Shown here piece after piece: positions 16,555 to 25,311 of a DNA stretch of 64,000 nt; position 1 is the first letter of the stretch; each line of letters begins with the position of its first letter. The position numbers were made by a program, and so were the translations under genes. The stretch is from Bacteroidales bacterium (GTDB lineage Bacteria; Bacteroidota; Bacteroidia; Bacteroidales; F082), in assembly GCA_016284305.1 (NCBI GenBank), contig JAEEON010000032.1, positions 1 through 64,000 on the forward strand, given 5' to 3'. The notes beneath the pieces were generated by a model. That model was not told the DNA's origin and ran no database searches. It saw only the letters and a program-made list of their open reading frames with translations.

Positions 16555-16584
16555 CGAATAAATTAAGAATTAGTAACTAATAAA

Positions 16585-19500
16585 TTATAATTCTTTGACA
16601 ATGTGTTCCACGAAAGTGCCATTTTCGGTGACGATACGCAAAAGATACAGTGCCGGATCGTAGTGGCTGAGATTCAAGATGGTTTCATCGCCGGTTACGT
16701 TTATCCGCTCCAGTTCTTGGCCTAAGAGGTTCATCACGGTGACTTGGCTGAGTCCAGTAGCCTTGATGGTCAGATGATCTTTAGCGGGGTTGGGATAGAC
16801 GGTAACCTGCTTGTTATCGTGTTGCTCCGTTACGGCTACACTGGGTCCAAGGATGACGGTGTTGGAGAAGATGGTCTCTTTACCGTTCCAAATGGCGGTG
16901 ACGTTGTAACGGGTGTTCTCATTGGTATCGTGGGTAAGATGGGTGGCGGTGAGGTCTTGGAAACCGATGTTCATCTCATAGTCGTTGGCTTCTTCGGGAC
17001 CCACATATACTTTGTAGCTGAAGTCGGGCCTGCTGTCGGCGGGACGTGTATAGGCTCGGAGCAGCCAGGAGTAGTATTTGTCATAGTGGGTGATGGGTCT
17101 CCAGTTACCACTGACTCGTACCATGCAGCTGTTGTCGTAGCCGACATAAGCTCCATAGGGGACAGGGTTCTCCACATTGGAGGGTTCAGCAACAATCCAG
17201 AGCGGGAGCGTGCTGTCGAAACTGACTTCCTCGTCCAAGGGGAATCGTACAAATGTCTGTGAACCAGTCATTTCGTGAGCTTGGCTGTAGAGCAGGTTGT
17301 CATCCACCACGTTGTCGCCGTTGTAAATCTTGTAGGTATAAGTTCCTGCAGAGCAGTCGAACATTTCAATATGGGTTAAGGGCAGTCCTTCAAAGTAGGT
17401 GAGGCGATCCGGGTCGATCTTAATGCCGAATTTTTGGTTTTTCGAACCCATTTGGTCTTCGAACTTGCCATCATCATACGCCAGCATTCCGTGACCCATG
17501 AATTGTGGTGCTTCCCAAGTGAGTTCGTTGTAAGGCTGAGCCCCCGCGTGATGTTCGCCTTGGAGGTTTTGTGGTGGCTCGCAAGCAAATGTCATGACGA
17601 GTACCAACAATGCTTTTTCAGGATCCAAGGTGGTATTGGGATTGAAGGCATTGGTGACGTGATACCGGAACGTGCCTGATTGGGCAATGCGGTCGTCGGT
17701 GAATTCGTAATCTGTCAGACTTGAAGCGAGGCAGGTGCCGTTGCGATACACGTTGAAATGATGACTCTCGGTAGGCACGGTCCAATGAATGTTAACCTCA
17801 TCGGCAGTGGAGGTGGTGGTGATGTTTTGAGGAGCGATGACGCCTATCTCCGAATCAGATGCCGTGTAAGTGGCAAGGATGCCTTCTTGGGGTTGATCGA
17901 TGTCGAAGAGGGTTTCCACGCCGCTTTCATTGACTCTGGTGGCCGTGACATGGATGCCTTGGCTTTCGGTGTCGAAACCAGGCTTCCAACGGAAACCGGC
18001 TTCGATGTTGGCGGGTACATAGACTTCAGTCTCGTTCTCAGTGTCTCGATAAATCGTAAGATATTGGTTGCTCATCAAAGGGTTGTTGAAGCATACCTCC
18101 AATTCGCCTCCTTTGGTCCCGTAGGGCGGATCACAGCTGAGGTGTAACTGGATGGTTTCGTAATTGCCAAGGATGACCCAGGCAAAGGATGGGGCACTAT
18201 GGAGAAGCTGTTCTCCGCTGACGTAGAGCACGCTGAAGATGTGGTAACCGGCGTCAGTATCGGTATAAGGATAGACAAAAGTGGTGTCGGTGATGTTTTC
18301 AGCGATCTCTTCCCCATCGCAATAAACCTTGTAAAAGTCGGCATTGGGATTGGCGTCCCAGGAGAGCTCAACTTGGTGTTCAAGGCTGTTGACGTTGGCG
18401 GTGAAATTCTCTAATAAAGACCCTCCTCCTTCACTTTCATAGGGCAAGAAATCGAAACTCATCCGATCGCCTATTGTACGGATGTTGGTTATTTCATAGG
18501 GCCATTGATAGTTGGGGTATTGGTTGAGGAAAGGATGAGGTTCGGTGGCGTTGTTGAATCGGACTCGTCCATATTCTTCAGTAAAAAAGGCTTGGTTTAG
18601 TTCGCCAACAGAATATATTGACCCACCAGGACGGAAGAGATAGACCTCGTCGAAATAATCGTATCCGTTCCACGAAGCGTTGCCGTCAAAGCGAGTGTCG
18701 ATGCGATAGATGAGCAGACCGCTTCCGGGAATCTTGTTTTCGAAGATGTTGTTTTTGTCGCGATATTCGATGAAGAAAAACTGATTGGGATAGCCTGTGG
18801 GAAGCATATAACCATTGCGCAGGCCACCTTCCCAAGATACGGCCTCCAGCTCGTAAGTGTGTGGTGTGTTTAACGATGGCTCATCAAGCATGGGGATTTC
18901 GTCCACCCAGTTGCCGTATTTGTATTTCATGTAGGTGCTAGTCTGTTGCGGAGGCTCCGTTGTGCCGCACATCAGGTCCCAGGGTCCTACCGGGTCGATG
19001 CCCTCGGAATAATGGTACAGGTCGGGAGCGCCCAACGAATGGAACATCTCGTGGCAGAGGGTGCTGACGTTGAAATAACCGCCTTCTTCCAACTGTAGGT
19101 TGAAGTCATACACCTTCAGGTCATGCAACGGCACATCGCGGTCATAGATGCACCAGCGGTGAGGCCAAAGCAGGGATGCCCACTCGCCAGGCTCGCCTTT
19201 GATGACAAACACCACGTTGTCAACCAAGCCGTCGCCGTTGTAGTCAAGGTCGATGTCATAGGGCACCATATCCTCGATGTATTGGATGGCGCGTTCCAAC
19301 ATGGAGAACTCGCGTTCGGCGGTTTCGCCATCTTGATAACCCATGGGGTTGGTCACAGGGTGATATGGCTGGTAGTATTGTTTTGGATAGATGTCTTCGT
19401 AAGAGAGGATAGTTTCGCCTTCGGGTTGTGGAAAGAAATGGGACCACAAGTCGAGTTGATTGTAAGAGGTGTGATGGTAGTAGTTGTGAAGCGAGTTATC

Positions 19501-19995
19501 GTCGTAGCCATCGGCGTTGAACATGGCTTCGACAGTGGAGAAAGGCGAGGTGTGGTAGGTGTCGCCAGCGAAGCGGATGAAGACGACTAGGTTGTTGTAA
19601 AGGCCGTGGTTGAGTTCTCTTCCATTCCGGACCTGAGGCCGTTGGATGTGTTTTTCGCGTTCATGCCGACGGACATAGTATTCTTGTTCAGAGATCTTCG
19701 TGTAAGGTTGCAGTCCCACCGAGGCTGGATCGACGCTGCCCACCACGAAGTTGGAGGCGATGACTTCGCCTTTGGCATCTTTGGTGGCATAGCAATAGTA
19801 GCCTTTGTCGTCAATCACGATAGTGAAACCGTTTTCATCGTGAAGGTAGTTGTAGAACTCGTCGCCCGAGGCGAAGCAGTGGATGACTTGTCCATCAGGT
19901 TGTGTTAAAGTGACATTAACATTTCTCAGCGGAGCTGCCATAACACTCACGCTGATGGCAATCATCGTCACCAGTAATAAGTAGATCTTTCTCAT
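16585..19995 (-). CDS. Secreted M6-family metalloprotease with T9SS sorting domain
   Basis: A 1136-aa exported protease. Residues 1-20 are a signal peptide (ending 'SVMAAP'). The M6 (immune inhibitor A-like) catalytic domain carries the zinc motif 'CHEMFHSLGAPDLY' (HExxH at 315-319), followed by 'GPWDLMCG', the Met-turn-like block of this family. Further on are at least two FN3-like domains ('HQVELSWDANPNADFYKVYCDG', 'DEVNIHWTVPTESHHFNVYRNG') and a jelly-roll-like segment. The last 75 residues form a type A T9SS sorting domain, beginning 'VTVYPNPAKDHLTIKA' and ending 'FVEHIVKEL'. It is probably exported through T9SS and anchored or released at the surface to degrade proteins. It is separated from the acyl-CoA dehydrogenase by about 50 bp of AT-rich repeat-like sequence. 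Confidence 0.92.
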   Translation of the reverse strand: MRKIYLLLVTMIAISVSVMAAPLRNVNVTLTQPDGQVIHCFASGDEFYNYLHDENGFTIVIDDKGYYCYATKDAKGEVIASNFVVGSVDPASVGLQPYTKISEQEYYVRRHEREKHIQRPQVRNGRELNHGLYNNLVVFIRFAGDTYHTSPFSTVEAMFNADGYDDNSLHNYYHHTSYNQLDLWSHFFPQPEGETILSYEDIYPKQYYQPYHPVTNPMGYQDGETAEREFSMLERAIQYIEDMVPYDIDLDYNGDGLVDNVVFVIKGEPGEWASLLWPHRWCIYDRDVPLHDLKVYDFNLQLEEGGYFNVSTLCHEMFHSLGAPDLYHYSEGIDPVGPWDLMCGTTEPPQQTSTYMKYKYGNWVDEIPMLDEPSLNTPHTYELEAVSWEGGLRNGYMLPTGYPNQFFFIEYRDKNNIFENKIPGSGLLIYRIDTRFDGNASWNGYDYFDEVYLFRPGGSIYSVGELNQAFFTEEYGRVRFNNATEPHPFLNQYPNYQWPYEITNIRTIGDRMSFDFLPYESEGGGSLLENFTANVNSLEHQVELSWDANPNADFYKVYCDGEEIAENITDTTFVYPYTDTDAGYHIFSVLYVSGEQLLHSAPSFAWVILGNYETIQLHLSCDPPYGTKGGELEVCFNNPLMSNQYLTIYRDTENETEVYVPANIEAGFRWKPGFDTESQGIHVTATRVNESGVETLFDIDQPQEGILATYTASDSEIGVIAPQNITTTSTADEVNIHWTVPTESHHFNVYRNGTCLASSLTDYEFTDDRIAQSGTFRYHVTNAFNPNTTLDPEKALLVLVMTFACEPPQNLQGEHHAGAQPYNELTWEAPQFMGHGMLAYDDGKFEDQMGSKNQKFGIKIDPDRLTYFEGLPLTHIEMFDCSAGTYTYKIYNGDNVVDDNLLYSQAHEMTGSQTFVRFPLDEEVSFDSTLPLWIVAEPSNVENPVPYGAYVGYDNSCMVRVSGNWRPITHYDKYYSWLLRAYTRPADSRPDFSYKVYVGPEEANDYEMNIGFQDLTATHLTHDTNENTRYNVTAIWNGKETIFSNTVILGPSVAVTEQHDNKQVTVYPNPAKDHLTIKATGLSQVTVMNLLGQELERINVTGDETILNLSHYDPALYLLRIVTENGTFVEHIVKEL

Positions 19996-20047
19996 AGTTA
20001 ATTATTGGTGTGTTATAGTTTTTTTCAATTTCTAATTTTCATTTTTC

Positions 20048-21190
20048 TCAACATCCAATCGCCCTTGAGATGACGAGTCGGAGAATCTCCGAAGTGCCTT
20101 CACCGATCTGGAGGATGCGTTGGTCGCGGTAGAAGCGTTCCATGTCGAACTCTTTCAGCAGGCCGTGGCCACCCATGACTTGTACGGCGTTGTCACAGAC
20201 TTCGGCGGCGACTTCAGAGCAATAGAGTTTAGCCATGGCAGCCTCTTTGCCGAAGGGTCGGTGCTGGTCCTTGAGCCAGCAGGCATGGTAGAGCAGGTTG
20301 CGTGCGGCCTCGATCTTGACGGCCATGTCGGCGAGTTTGAAGCTGACGGCTTGGAACTTGCACACTGGCTTGCCGAACTGGACGCGTTTCTTGGAGTAGG
20401 CTAGTGCCATCTCGTAAGCGCCTTGAGCGCATCCCAGTCCCATGGCGGCAATGGAGAGCCTTCCCGAGTCGAGGGTGGCGAGCATGATATGGGATCCCTC
20501 ACCGGGTTGTCCTAGGATACAGTCGTCGGAGAGGCGCACGTCGTTGAAGACCAGCTTGCCGGTATTGGAGGCGCGCCACATCATCTTCTCGTGCATCGGA
20601 GTCTGGGTGAAGCCTTCCTTTTTGTTCTCCACTAACAAGGCGGTGAACTCCGGCTTGCCGTCTTTTTCTCCCGACACGGCTTGAACGGTGGTGCCCAGGC
20701 TTATGGGCGTCGCGCTGTTGGTGATGAATATCTTGGAGCCGTTGAGATGCCATTGTGTGCCATCGTACTTGGCGGTGGTCTTGGTGCCTCTTGAGTCGCT
20801 TCCTGCATCCTCTTCTGTCAGGCCGAAGCCCCAGAGACGGTCTTTGCAAAGGCGGGGAAGATAACGCTGTTTCTGCTCTTCGGTGCCGTAGTCTTTGATG
20901 GGCCCGATGCCCAGCGAGTTGTCGGCGGCGATGGTGGCTGCGGTGGAGCCGTCAATGCGGGCCAATTCTTCCACGGCGATGATATAACTCAGGTTGTCCA
21001 ACCCCTGGCCTCCATATTCCTTGGGAACGGTCATGCCCAGCAAGCCGAGCTCACCCATTTTGAGGGTCAGAGCTACGTCGAAATGCTGGTCCTCGTCGTT
21101 TTCGCGGGCCACGGGTTTCACTTCTGCTTCGGCGAAGTCGCGCACTTTCTGGCGGAGGGCTTCCTGTTCTTTGGTGAGGTCAAAATTCAT
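20048..21190 (-). CDS. Short-chain-type acyl-CoA dehydrogenase
   Basis: A 380-aa flavin-dependent acyl-CoA dehydrogenase, forming a trans-2 double bond in acyl-CoA and passing electrons to ETF. Blocks visible are 'FGLTEEDAGSDSRGTKTTA', 'GSKIFITNSATP' and 'YRDQRILQIGEGTSEI'. The catalytic base appears to be Glu364 in 'IGEGTSEI', the butyryl-CoA-dehydrogenase position. Isovaleryl-CoA dehydrogenases have Ala/Gly here and a Glu in the earlier 'LDxxR' helix, where this protein has Gly ('LDSGRL'). So although it sits with leucine-type genes, its catalytic layout is that of butyryl/short-chain enzymes. It starts 4 bp after the carboxylase stop and is the last gene of the three-gene unit. Confidence 0.9.
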   Translation of the reverse strand: MNFDLTKEQEALRQKVRDFAEAEVKPVARENDEDQHFDVALTLKMGELGLLGMTVPKEYGGQGLDNLSYIIAVEELARIDGSTAATIAADNSLGIGPIKDYGTEEQKQRYLPRLCKDRLWGFGLTEEDAGSDSRGTKTTAKYDGTQWHLNGSKIFITNSATPISLGTTVQAVSGEKDGKPEFTALLVENKKEGFTQTPMHEKMMWRASNTGKLVFNDVRLSDDCILGQPGEGSHIMLATLDSGRLSIAAMGLGCAQGAYEMALAYSKKRVQFGKPVCKFQAVSFKLADMAVKIEAARNLLYHACWLKDQHRPFGKEAAMAKLYCSEVAAEVCDNAVQVMGGHGLLKEFDMERFYRDQRILQIGEGTSEILRLVISRAIGC

Positions 21191-21192
21191 AT

Positions 21193-21217
21193 TCTTACTT
21201 CTTACTTCTTACTTCTT
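21193..21217. repeat. ACTTCTT-type repeat spanning a gene junction
   Basis: Three and a half copies of the TTACTTC unit, as at 2991-3010. On the minus strand it encodes the last residues of the biotin carboxylase protein (EEVRSKK-stop), so the repeat has set the position of that gene's stop codon. Confidence 0.8.
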
Positions 21218-23207
21218 CCAACTCAATTAATTGCATTTTATTGTCAACCATTTCATTTTCAGTTACCAAGATGCGTTTCACCTTGGCTTTGGCAGTGGCT
21301 GTAATATTGTTTTCCATCTTCATGGCTTCCACCACAATCATGACGGTGCCTTCACTGACTTCATCACCTTCTTTGACATTGATTTTCACCACTTTGCCAG
21401 GCATGGGTGAGATGAGGGTGCTTTTGTCGTTGGTTTCGTTTTTCCGCGAATAGTCGAACGTGTCGTTGAGTTGGTCGGTGCGGAAACAAGTGAAGTTGAG
21501 TCCGTGGAAATTGACGATGGTCTTCTGTTCCTTGTTGATGGAGCAATAGATTACCTCCGTCCTTCCGTTGAGCATGAGCTTGAGCTGTGGCCCGTCGTAG
21601 GCGAGGAACTCTGCGGCAAAAGGCTTCTCGGCGATATTGCCTGTGATCTTGCCGTTGCTTGCCTTGGTGATAAACACGGGGATCTTGTTGCCTTCCACGT
21701 CCACGGTAATGTGCATGTGATAGCGCCAATAGCCGATTTCTTCCCACACGTTGCCGACTTCTCCGTCGAGTTTGCGTTTGCAGAAGTCGAAGAGCAGGAA
21801 CGAAGCCACAATGTCGTTCGGACAGAGCCGTTGGCGACTCTCGTTGAGGGCGTTGATCAACGTGTCTTGATGTGTCTTACAGAACGAGGTATCGATATGG
21901 TTTTCGAGGAAGTCGGGGTTTTTGATGACTTCCCACAGGTAGGCCTTATTGGTGGTCAATCCTTGGATGATGAACTGATTGAGTGCCTGCTGAGCGGTTT
22001 CGATGGCGGACTGTCGGTCTTTGGCGTGGCAGATGAGTTTGGCGATCATTGGGTCGTAAGCTTCGGTGATGGTGCAGCGACCGTCAATGCTGCTATCGAC
22101 ACGGGTGCCTCTCAGCTGGGGCTCATGATAGGCGGTGACGCAACCGGGGGTGGGCAAGAAACCGTTTTCAGGGTCTTCGGCATAGATGCGGAGTTCGATG
22201 GCGTGGCCTGATGGAATGGAAAGTTGAGAGCTGAGAGTTGAGAGGTCTTTGCCTCGAGCGATGCGGATCTGTTCCTCCACGAGGTCGATCCCGGTGCGCA
22301 TCTCGGTGACGGGATGCTCCACTTGGATGCGGGTGTTCATCTCGAGGAAATAAAAGTTCTGCTGCTGATCGACGATAAACTCTACTGTGCCGGCGTTTTT
22401 GTAGCCGATGGAACGGCAGAGCTTCACTGCTGTGGCCAAGAGCTGCTCGCGGCGTTCGTCGGTCAAGGTGGGCGATGGCGACTCTTCGATGATTTTCTGG
22501 TATCGCCGTTGTATGGTGCATTCACGCTCGTAGAGGTGGATGACGTTGCCGTAGTGGTCGGCGAGGACCTGTACCTCAATATGGCGTGGATTTTCGATGT
22601 ATTGCTCAACGAACACGGTGCCGTCGCCGAAGTAGTTGGCAGCTTCGCGCGAAGCACGTTCCAGTTCATCATGGAGGTCTTCCTTGCGTTGTACGATGTG
22701 CATGCCTTTGCCTCCGCCACCCGCTGCCGCCTTGATGAGCACGGGATAGGGTAGCTTGTCTGCTTGTGCCATAATTTGGCACAGGTCACCTGTCAGTCCG
22801 AAGGTGACCGGGATGCCGTTGTCGATGGCGGTTTGTCGTGCTGCAATCTTGTTGCCCATGAGGCGCATAGTGTCAGCGTCAGGGCCGATGAAGATGAGGT
22901 TGTTGGCTTGGCAGGCCTCGGCAAAGTCGGGGTTCTCAGAGAGAAAACCATAGCCCGGATGGATGGCATCTGCACCAGCGTCGAGGGCAGCATCGATAAT
23001 TTTTGGGATATTCAGATAAGTGTCTTTGAGGCTCCCGTTGCCGAGGGGGTATGCCTCGTCGGCAAGTCGGCGGTGCAAAGCGTCGGCATCGTTATCCGCG
23101 AAGATGGCCACCGAGGTGATGTGAAGCTTCTTCAGGGTGCGGATGATGCGCACAGCAATCTCGCCGCGGTTGGCAATTAAGACCTTATATATCTTCTTAG
23201 TGTTCAT
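21195..23207 (-). CDS. Acyl-CoA carboxylase alpha subunit: biotin carboxylase fused to BCCP
   Basis: A 670-aa biotin-dependent carboxylase subunit of the methylcrotonyl-/propionyl-CoA type. The N-terminal biotin carboxylase has 'ANRGEIAVRIIRTLKKL', 'HPGYGFLSENPDFA', the ATP-grasp loop 'KAAAGGGGKGMHIV' (about 159-172) and 'EMNTRIQVEHPVTE'. The C-terminal biotinyl domain has the attachment lysine in 'VEAMKMENN' (about 630-640). It carboxylates biotin, and a separate carboxyltransferase beta subunit must transfer CO2 to the acyl-CoA; no such gene lies in this window. Residues 321-333 ('DLSTLSSQLSIPS') come from the same repeat as in asd. The C-terminus also ends in a repeat. It lies between the hydratase and the dehydrogenase, with gaps of 21 and 4 bp. 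Confidence 0.92.
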   Translation of the reverse strand: MNTKKIYKVLIANRGEIAVRIIRTLKKLHITSVAIFADNDADALHRRLADEAYPLGNGSLKDTYLNIPKIIDAALDAGADAIHPGYGFLSENPDFAEACQANNLIFIGPDADTMRLMGNKIAARQTAIDNGIPVTFGLTGDLCQIMAQADKLPYPVLIKAAAGGGGKGMHIVQRKEDLHDELERASREAANYFGDGTVFVEQYIENPRHIEVQVLADHYGNVIHLYERECTIQRRYQKIIEESPSPTLTDERREQLLATAVKLCRSIGYKNAGTVEFIVDQQQNFYFLEMNTRIQVEHPVTEMRTGIDLVEEQIRIARGKDLSTLSSQLSIPSGHAIELRIYAEDPENGFLPTPGCVTAYHEPQLRGTRVDSSIDGRCTITEAYDPMIAKLICHAKDRQSAIETAQQALNQFIIQGLTTNKAYLWEVIKNPDFLENHIDTSFCKTHQDTLINALNESRQRLCPNDIVASFLLFDFCKRKLDGEVGNVWEEIGYWRYHMHITVDVEGNKIPVFITKASNGKITGNIAEKPFAAEFLAYDGPQLKLMLNGRTEVIYCSINKEQKTIVNFHGLNFTCFRTDQLNDTFDYSRKNETNDKSTLISPMPGKVVKINVKEGDEVSEGTVMIVVEAMKMENNITATAKAKVKRILVTENEMVDNKMQLIELEEVRSKK
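22221..22245. repeat. In-frame direct repeat inside the biotin carboxylase gene
   Basis: Three copies of the GTTGAGA/GCTGAGA unit, identical over 23 nt to part of the asd repeat at 6221-6252 and read in the same peptide frame (LSTLSSQLS). Confidence 0.85.
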
Positions 23208-23228
23208 TTTCTTTTCTTATTATTGTCC

Positions 23229-24014
23229 TCAATCCCACGATGGCTTCCGCTTCTCGAAGAAGGCCTTCATTCCCTCTTGTCCAGCCGGGGAGACCCGTTG
23301 GTTGGCGATGGCTACCGAAGTTTGGTAAAACACTGGGCTGTTTGGATCGTCGCTGCCACTCACCATGCGTAATAGCTTCTTGCACTCGGCAACGGCATCG
23401 GGTGAGGCGTGCATGAAATGTTCAATATAACGACGTTCAGTATCGATCAACTCGCCTTCCTCGACCACGACATTCACCAAACGGTAGCCCAGAGCTTCGT
23501 CAGCAGTGAATGCCCTTCCCGTGAGCATCAACTCTTTGGCAGCGGTGTTGCCGATTCTTTGGACTACGAAGGGAGAGATGGTGGCGGGAGTGATGCCCAA
23601 ACGCACCTCGGAAAAAGCAAACTTCGTGGCACGTTCAGCGATGACGATGTCTGACGCAGCGATGATGCCATTGGCACCGCCGATGCATGCCCCATGGACT
23701 ACGGTAATCACCGCCTTGTTGCAGTAATAGATGCTGCGGAAGAGTTTCGACAAACGCTCGGCGTCAGCAAGGTTTTGCAGGTATTTGTATCCTGCCATCT
23801 CACTCATATAATTAAGGTCGGCACCGGCACAAAAGGCCTTGCCATTGCCCTTGAGAATGATGACACGGATGTCATCACGCCCTCCTAACCAGTCCATGGC
23901 CTCTGTGAGCTCATGGATCATAGTGGCGTTTAGGGCATTGCGCGACTCTGGTCGGTCAAAGTTGATCCACGCCATGCTCTCGCCCAACTGTATCTTGATT
24001 GTCTTGAAATCCAT
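23229..24014 (-). CDS. Enoyl-CoA hydratase, methylglutaconyl-CoA hydratase-like
   Basis: A 261-aa crotonase-superfamily enzyme. The oxyanion-hole segments are 'AFCAGADLNYMSEMAG' and 'HGACIGGANGIIAASDIVIA'; the catalytic Glu lies in 'FAFSEVRLGITPATISPFV', wording characteristic of LiuC/AUH-type methylglutaconyl-CoA hydratases of leucine breakdown. The start is placed at ATG 24014 (MDFKTIKIQLGESMAW); an in-frame start at 24101 would add 29 residues unlike the family. It heads a minus-strand unit with the biotin carboxylase and acyl-CoA dehydrogenase, so a role in branched-chain acyl-CoA degradation is likely. Alternative: a generic short-chain hydratase. Confidence 0.87.
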   Translation of the reverse strand: MDFKTIKIQLGESMAWINFDRPESRNALNATMIHELTEAMDWLGGRDDIRVIILKGNGKAFCAGADLNYMSEMAGYKYLQNLADAERLSKLFRSIYYCNKAVITVVHGACIGGANGIIAASDIVIAERATKFAFSEVRLGITPATISPFVVQRIGNTAAKELMLTGRAFTADEALGYRLVNVVVEEGELIDTERRYIEHFMHASPDAVAECKKLLRMVSGSDDPNSPVFYQTSVAIANQRVSPAGQEGMKAFFEKRKPSWD

Positions 24015-24119
24015 ACGGCAAAAATCGGAAAATTTGTCATAAACAACCTCTATGTCAAAGAATTTTTTTTCTTTTGCATGATATTTGACGTGTCGCGACA
24101 CGTTTTGCTAGACATAGAT

Positions 24120-24575
24120 ATGGAAGACGAGAATTTCAAACAAGAATTAGAAGAGTTCTTCCGGCTGTTCAAGAGGCTGGTGGAAAAAGAGTCGTTGGGT
24201 GATGTCCCAGGAGTCGATCAGAAGCAGATGGAACAAATCAAGTCGTTCATGGCACAGTTCGAGAATGTCAAGGATGAACTTAAAATAGAGATGATACATG
24301 CCGATCCCTTCACCAAGATGATGATCTCTACCATGGTGAAGCAGCTGCGTGAACAACTTGGCCCAGATGCTGACGTGATGGAAACACCGTCGGTGGAAGA
24401 TATCGTGGACAAAAGGGAAGAGGAGTTGAAGGCTCTCACGGATGAATCGCAACGCATGGTTTCGCTTATCGAGACCATCGATGAACAGCTGAAAAATCCT
24501 GCTTTGAGCGATGAAGAGATTGACGCTCTTCTGGATCGACGCTCCCGAATTTCAAGTAAATTGGCCGAGAATTGA
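24120..24575 (+). CDS. Small acidic coiled-coil protein of unknown function
   Basis: A 151-aa cytoplasmic protein starting MEDENFKQELEEFFRLFKR. It is almost wholly helical and charged, with coiled-coil-like stretches at both ends (residues 3-60 and 95-150). No enzyme motif is visible and I do not recognise the family. ATG 24120 is chosen because an upstream in-frame ATG at 24078 would add 14 residues encoded by the region facing the divergent hydratase gene. Its stop lies about 10 bp before the -7 box of the next gene, so it is probably transcribed alone. Confidence 0.65.
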   Translation: MEDENFKQELEEFFRLFKRLVEKESLGDVPGVDQKQMEQIKSFMAQFENVKDELKIEMIHADPFTKMMISTMVKQLREQLGPDADVMETPSVEDIVDKREEELKALTDESQRMVSLIETIDEQLKNPALSDEEIDALLDRRSRISSKLAEN

Positions 24576-24585
24576 AATTTATTCG

Positions 24586-24593
24586 TACTTTTG
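24586..24593 (+). promoter_or_regulatory. -7 box upstream of beta-barrel gene
   Basis: TACTTTTG (TANNTTTG) lies 28 bp before the start at 24622. Confidence 0.5.
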
Positions 24594-24621
24594 TCGTTTC
24601 TAAACGAAAAGTCAATTAATC

Positions 24622-25293
24622 ATGAAGAAAGTTCTCTTTACTCTGATCGCTGTCGTCCTTTCGGTCACCAGCTATGCACAACTTATCGCTAACAAGACCG
24701 ACAATAAGGTTACGGTGGGCTTGGATTTCTTCAACGACTTCCAACTTTCCACCAACGACAACTGGGACGCTCGTATGTTCAACCAGGGATTCAGCTGCGC
24801 ACTGACCTATAACTTCCCCCTCGGCGAAAGCCAAAAGCATACCGTCAGCCTTGGCTTGGGTTACAGTGGCCATAACTACTTCTCGTACAGTAGGATCATG
24901 AACCCTTATACCAACGACACCCTTCAGTTCCAACAATATCGTGGAGAAACGGGATTCAAACGCAATAAGTTGAATTGCAACTATATAGAGATGCCTCTCG
25001 AGCTTCGTTTCCGCATCAAGGATGCTTGGAAGATTGGCATCGGTTTCAAAGTGGGTGTGCTGGTGAACGCCAAGACCAAATTTGTCGGCAACAACGACGA
25101 AGGGGTGCGTATTCATGAGAAACTGTGTTATATCAACAATGTGGAGCGTTATGAGTATGCTGCCACCTTGCGCGTGGGCTACAAATGGGTGAATCTCTAT
25201 TGCGCCATGCAGCTGGTGCCGGTGTTCGAGGTGGGTCACGATGCGCCTCGTATCATGCCTCTCTCTGTGGGCGTCACCTTTGCGCCTTTCTAA
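24622..25293 (+). CDS. Outer-membrane beta-barrel protein
   Basis: A 223-aa exported protein: signal peptide 1-19 ending 'SVTSYAQ'. The remainder has alternating strands rich in aromatic and polar residues ('HTVSLGLGYSGHNYFSYSR', 'KIGIGFKVGVLVNAKTKFVG', 'YAATLRVGYKWVNLYCAM') and ends in Phe ('GVTFAPF'), as expected for insertion by BamA. The size suggests an 8- to 10-stranded PorT/OMP_b-brl-like barrel. The role is unknown. A GTG start for queG lies 18 bp after its stop, so the two may be cotranscribed. Confidence 0.75.
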   Translation: MKKVLFTLIAVVLSVTSYAQLIANKTDNKVTVGLDFFNDFQLSTNDNWDARMFNQGFSCALTYNFPLGESQKHTVSLGLGYSGHNYFSYSRIMNPYTNDTLQFQQYRGETGFKRNKLNCNYIEMPLELRFRIKDAWKIGIGFKVGVLVNAKTKFVGNNDEGVRIHEKLCYINNVERYEYAATLRVGYKWVNLYCAMQLVPVFEVGHDAPRIMPLSVGVTFAPF

Positions 25294-25311
25294 TCTTCCC
25301 ATCACGATCAA

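Noticed and set aside
16523-16584. T-box leader for ileS (also checked for leuS and glnS)
   Set aside because: Leaders are too short and lack the T-box sequence; T-boxes are not expected in this phylum.
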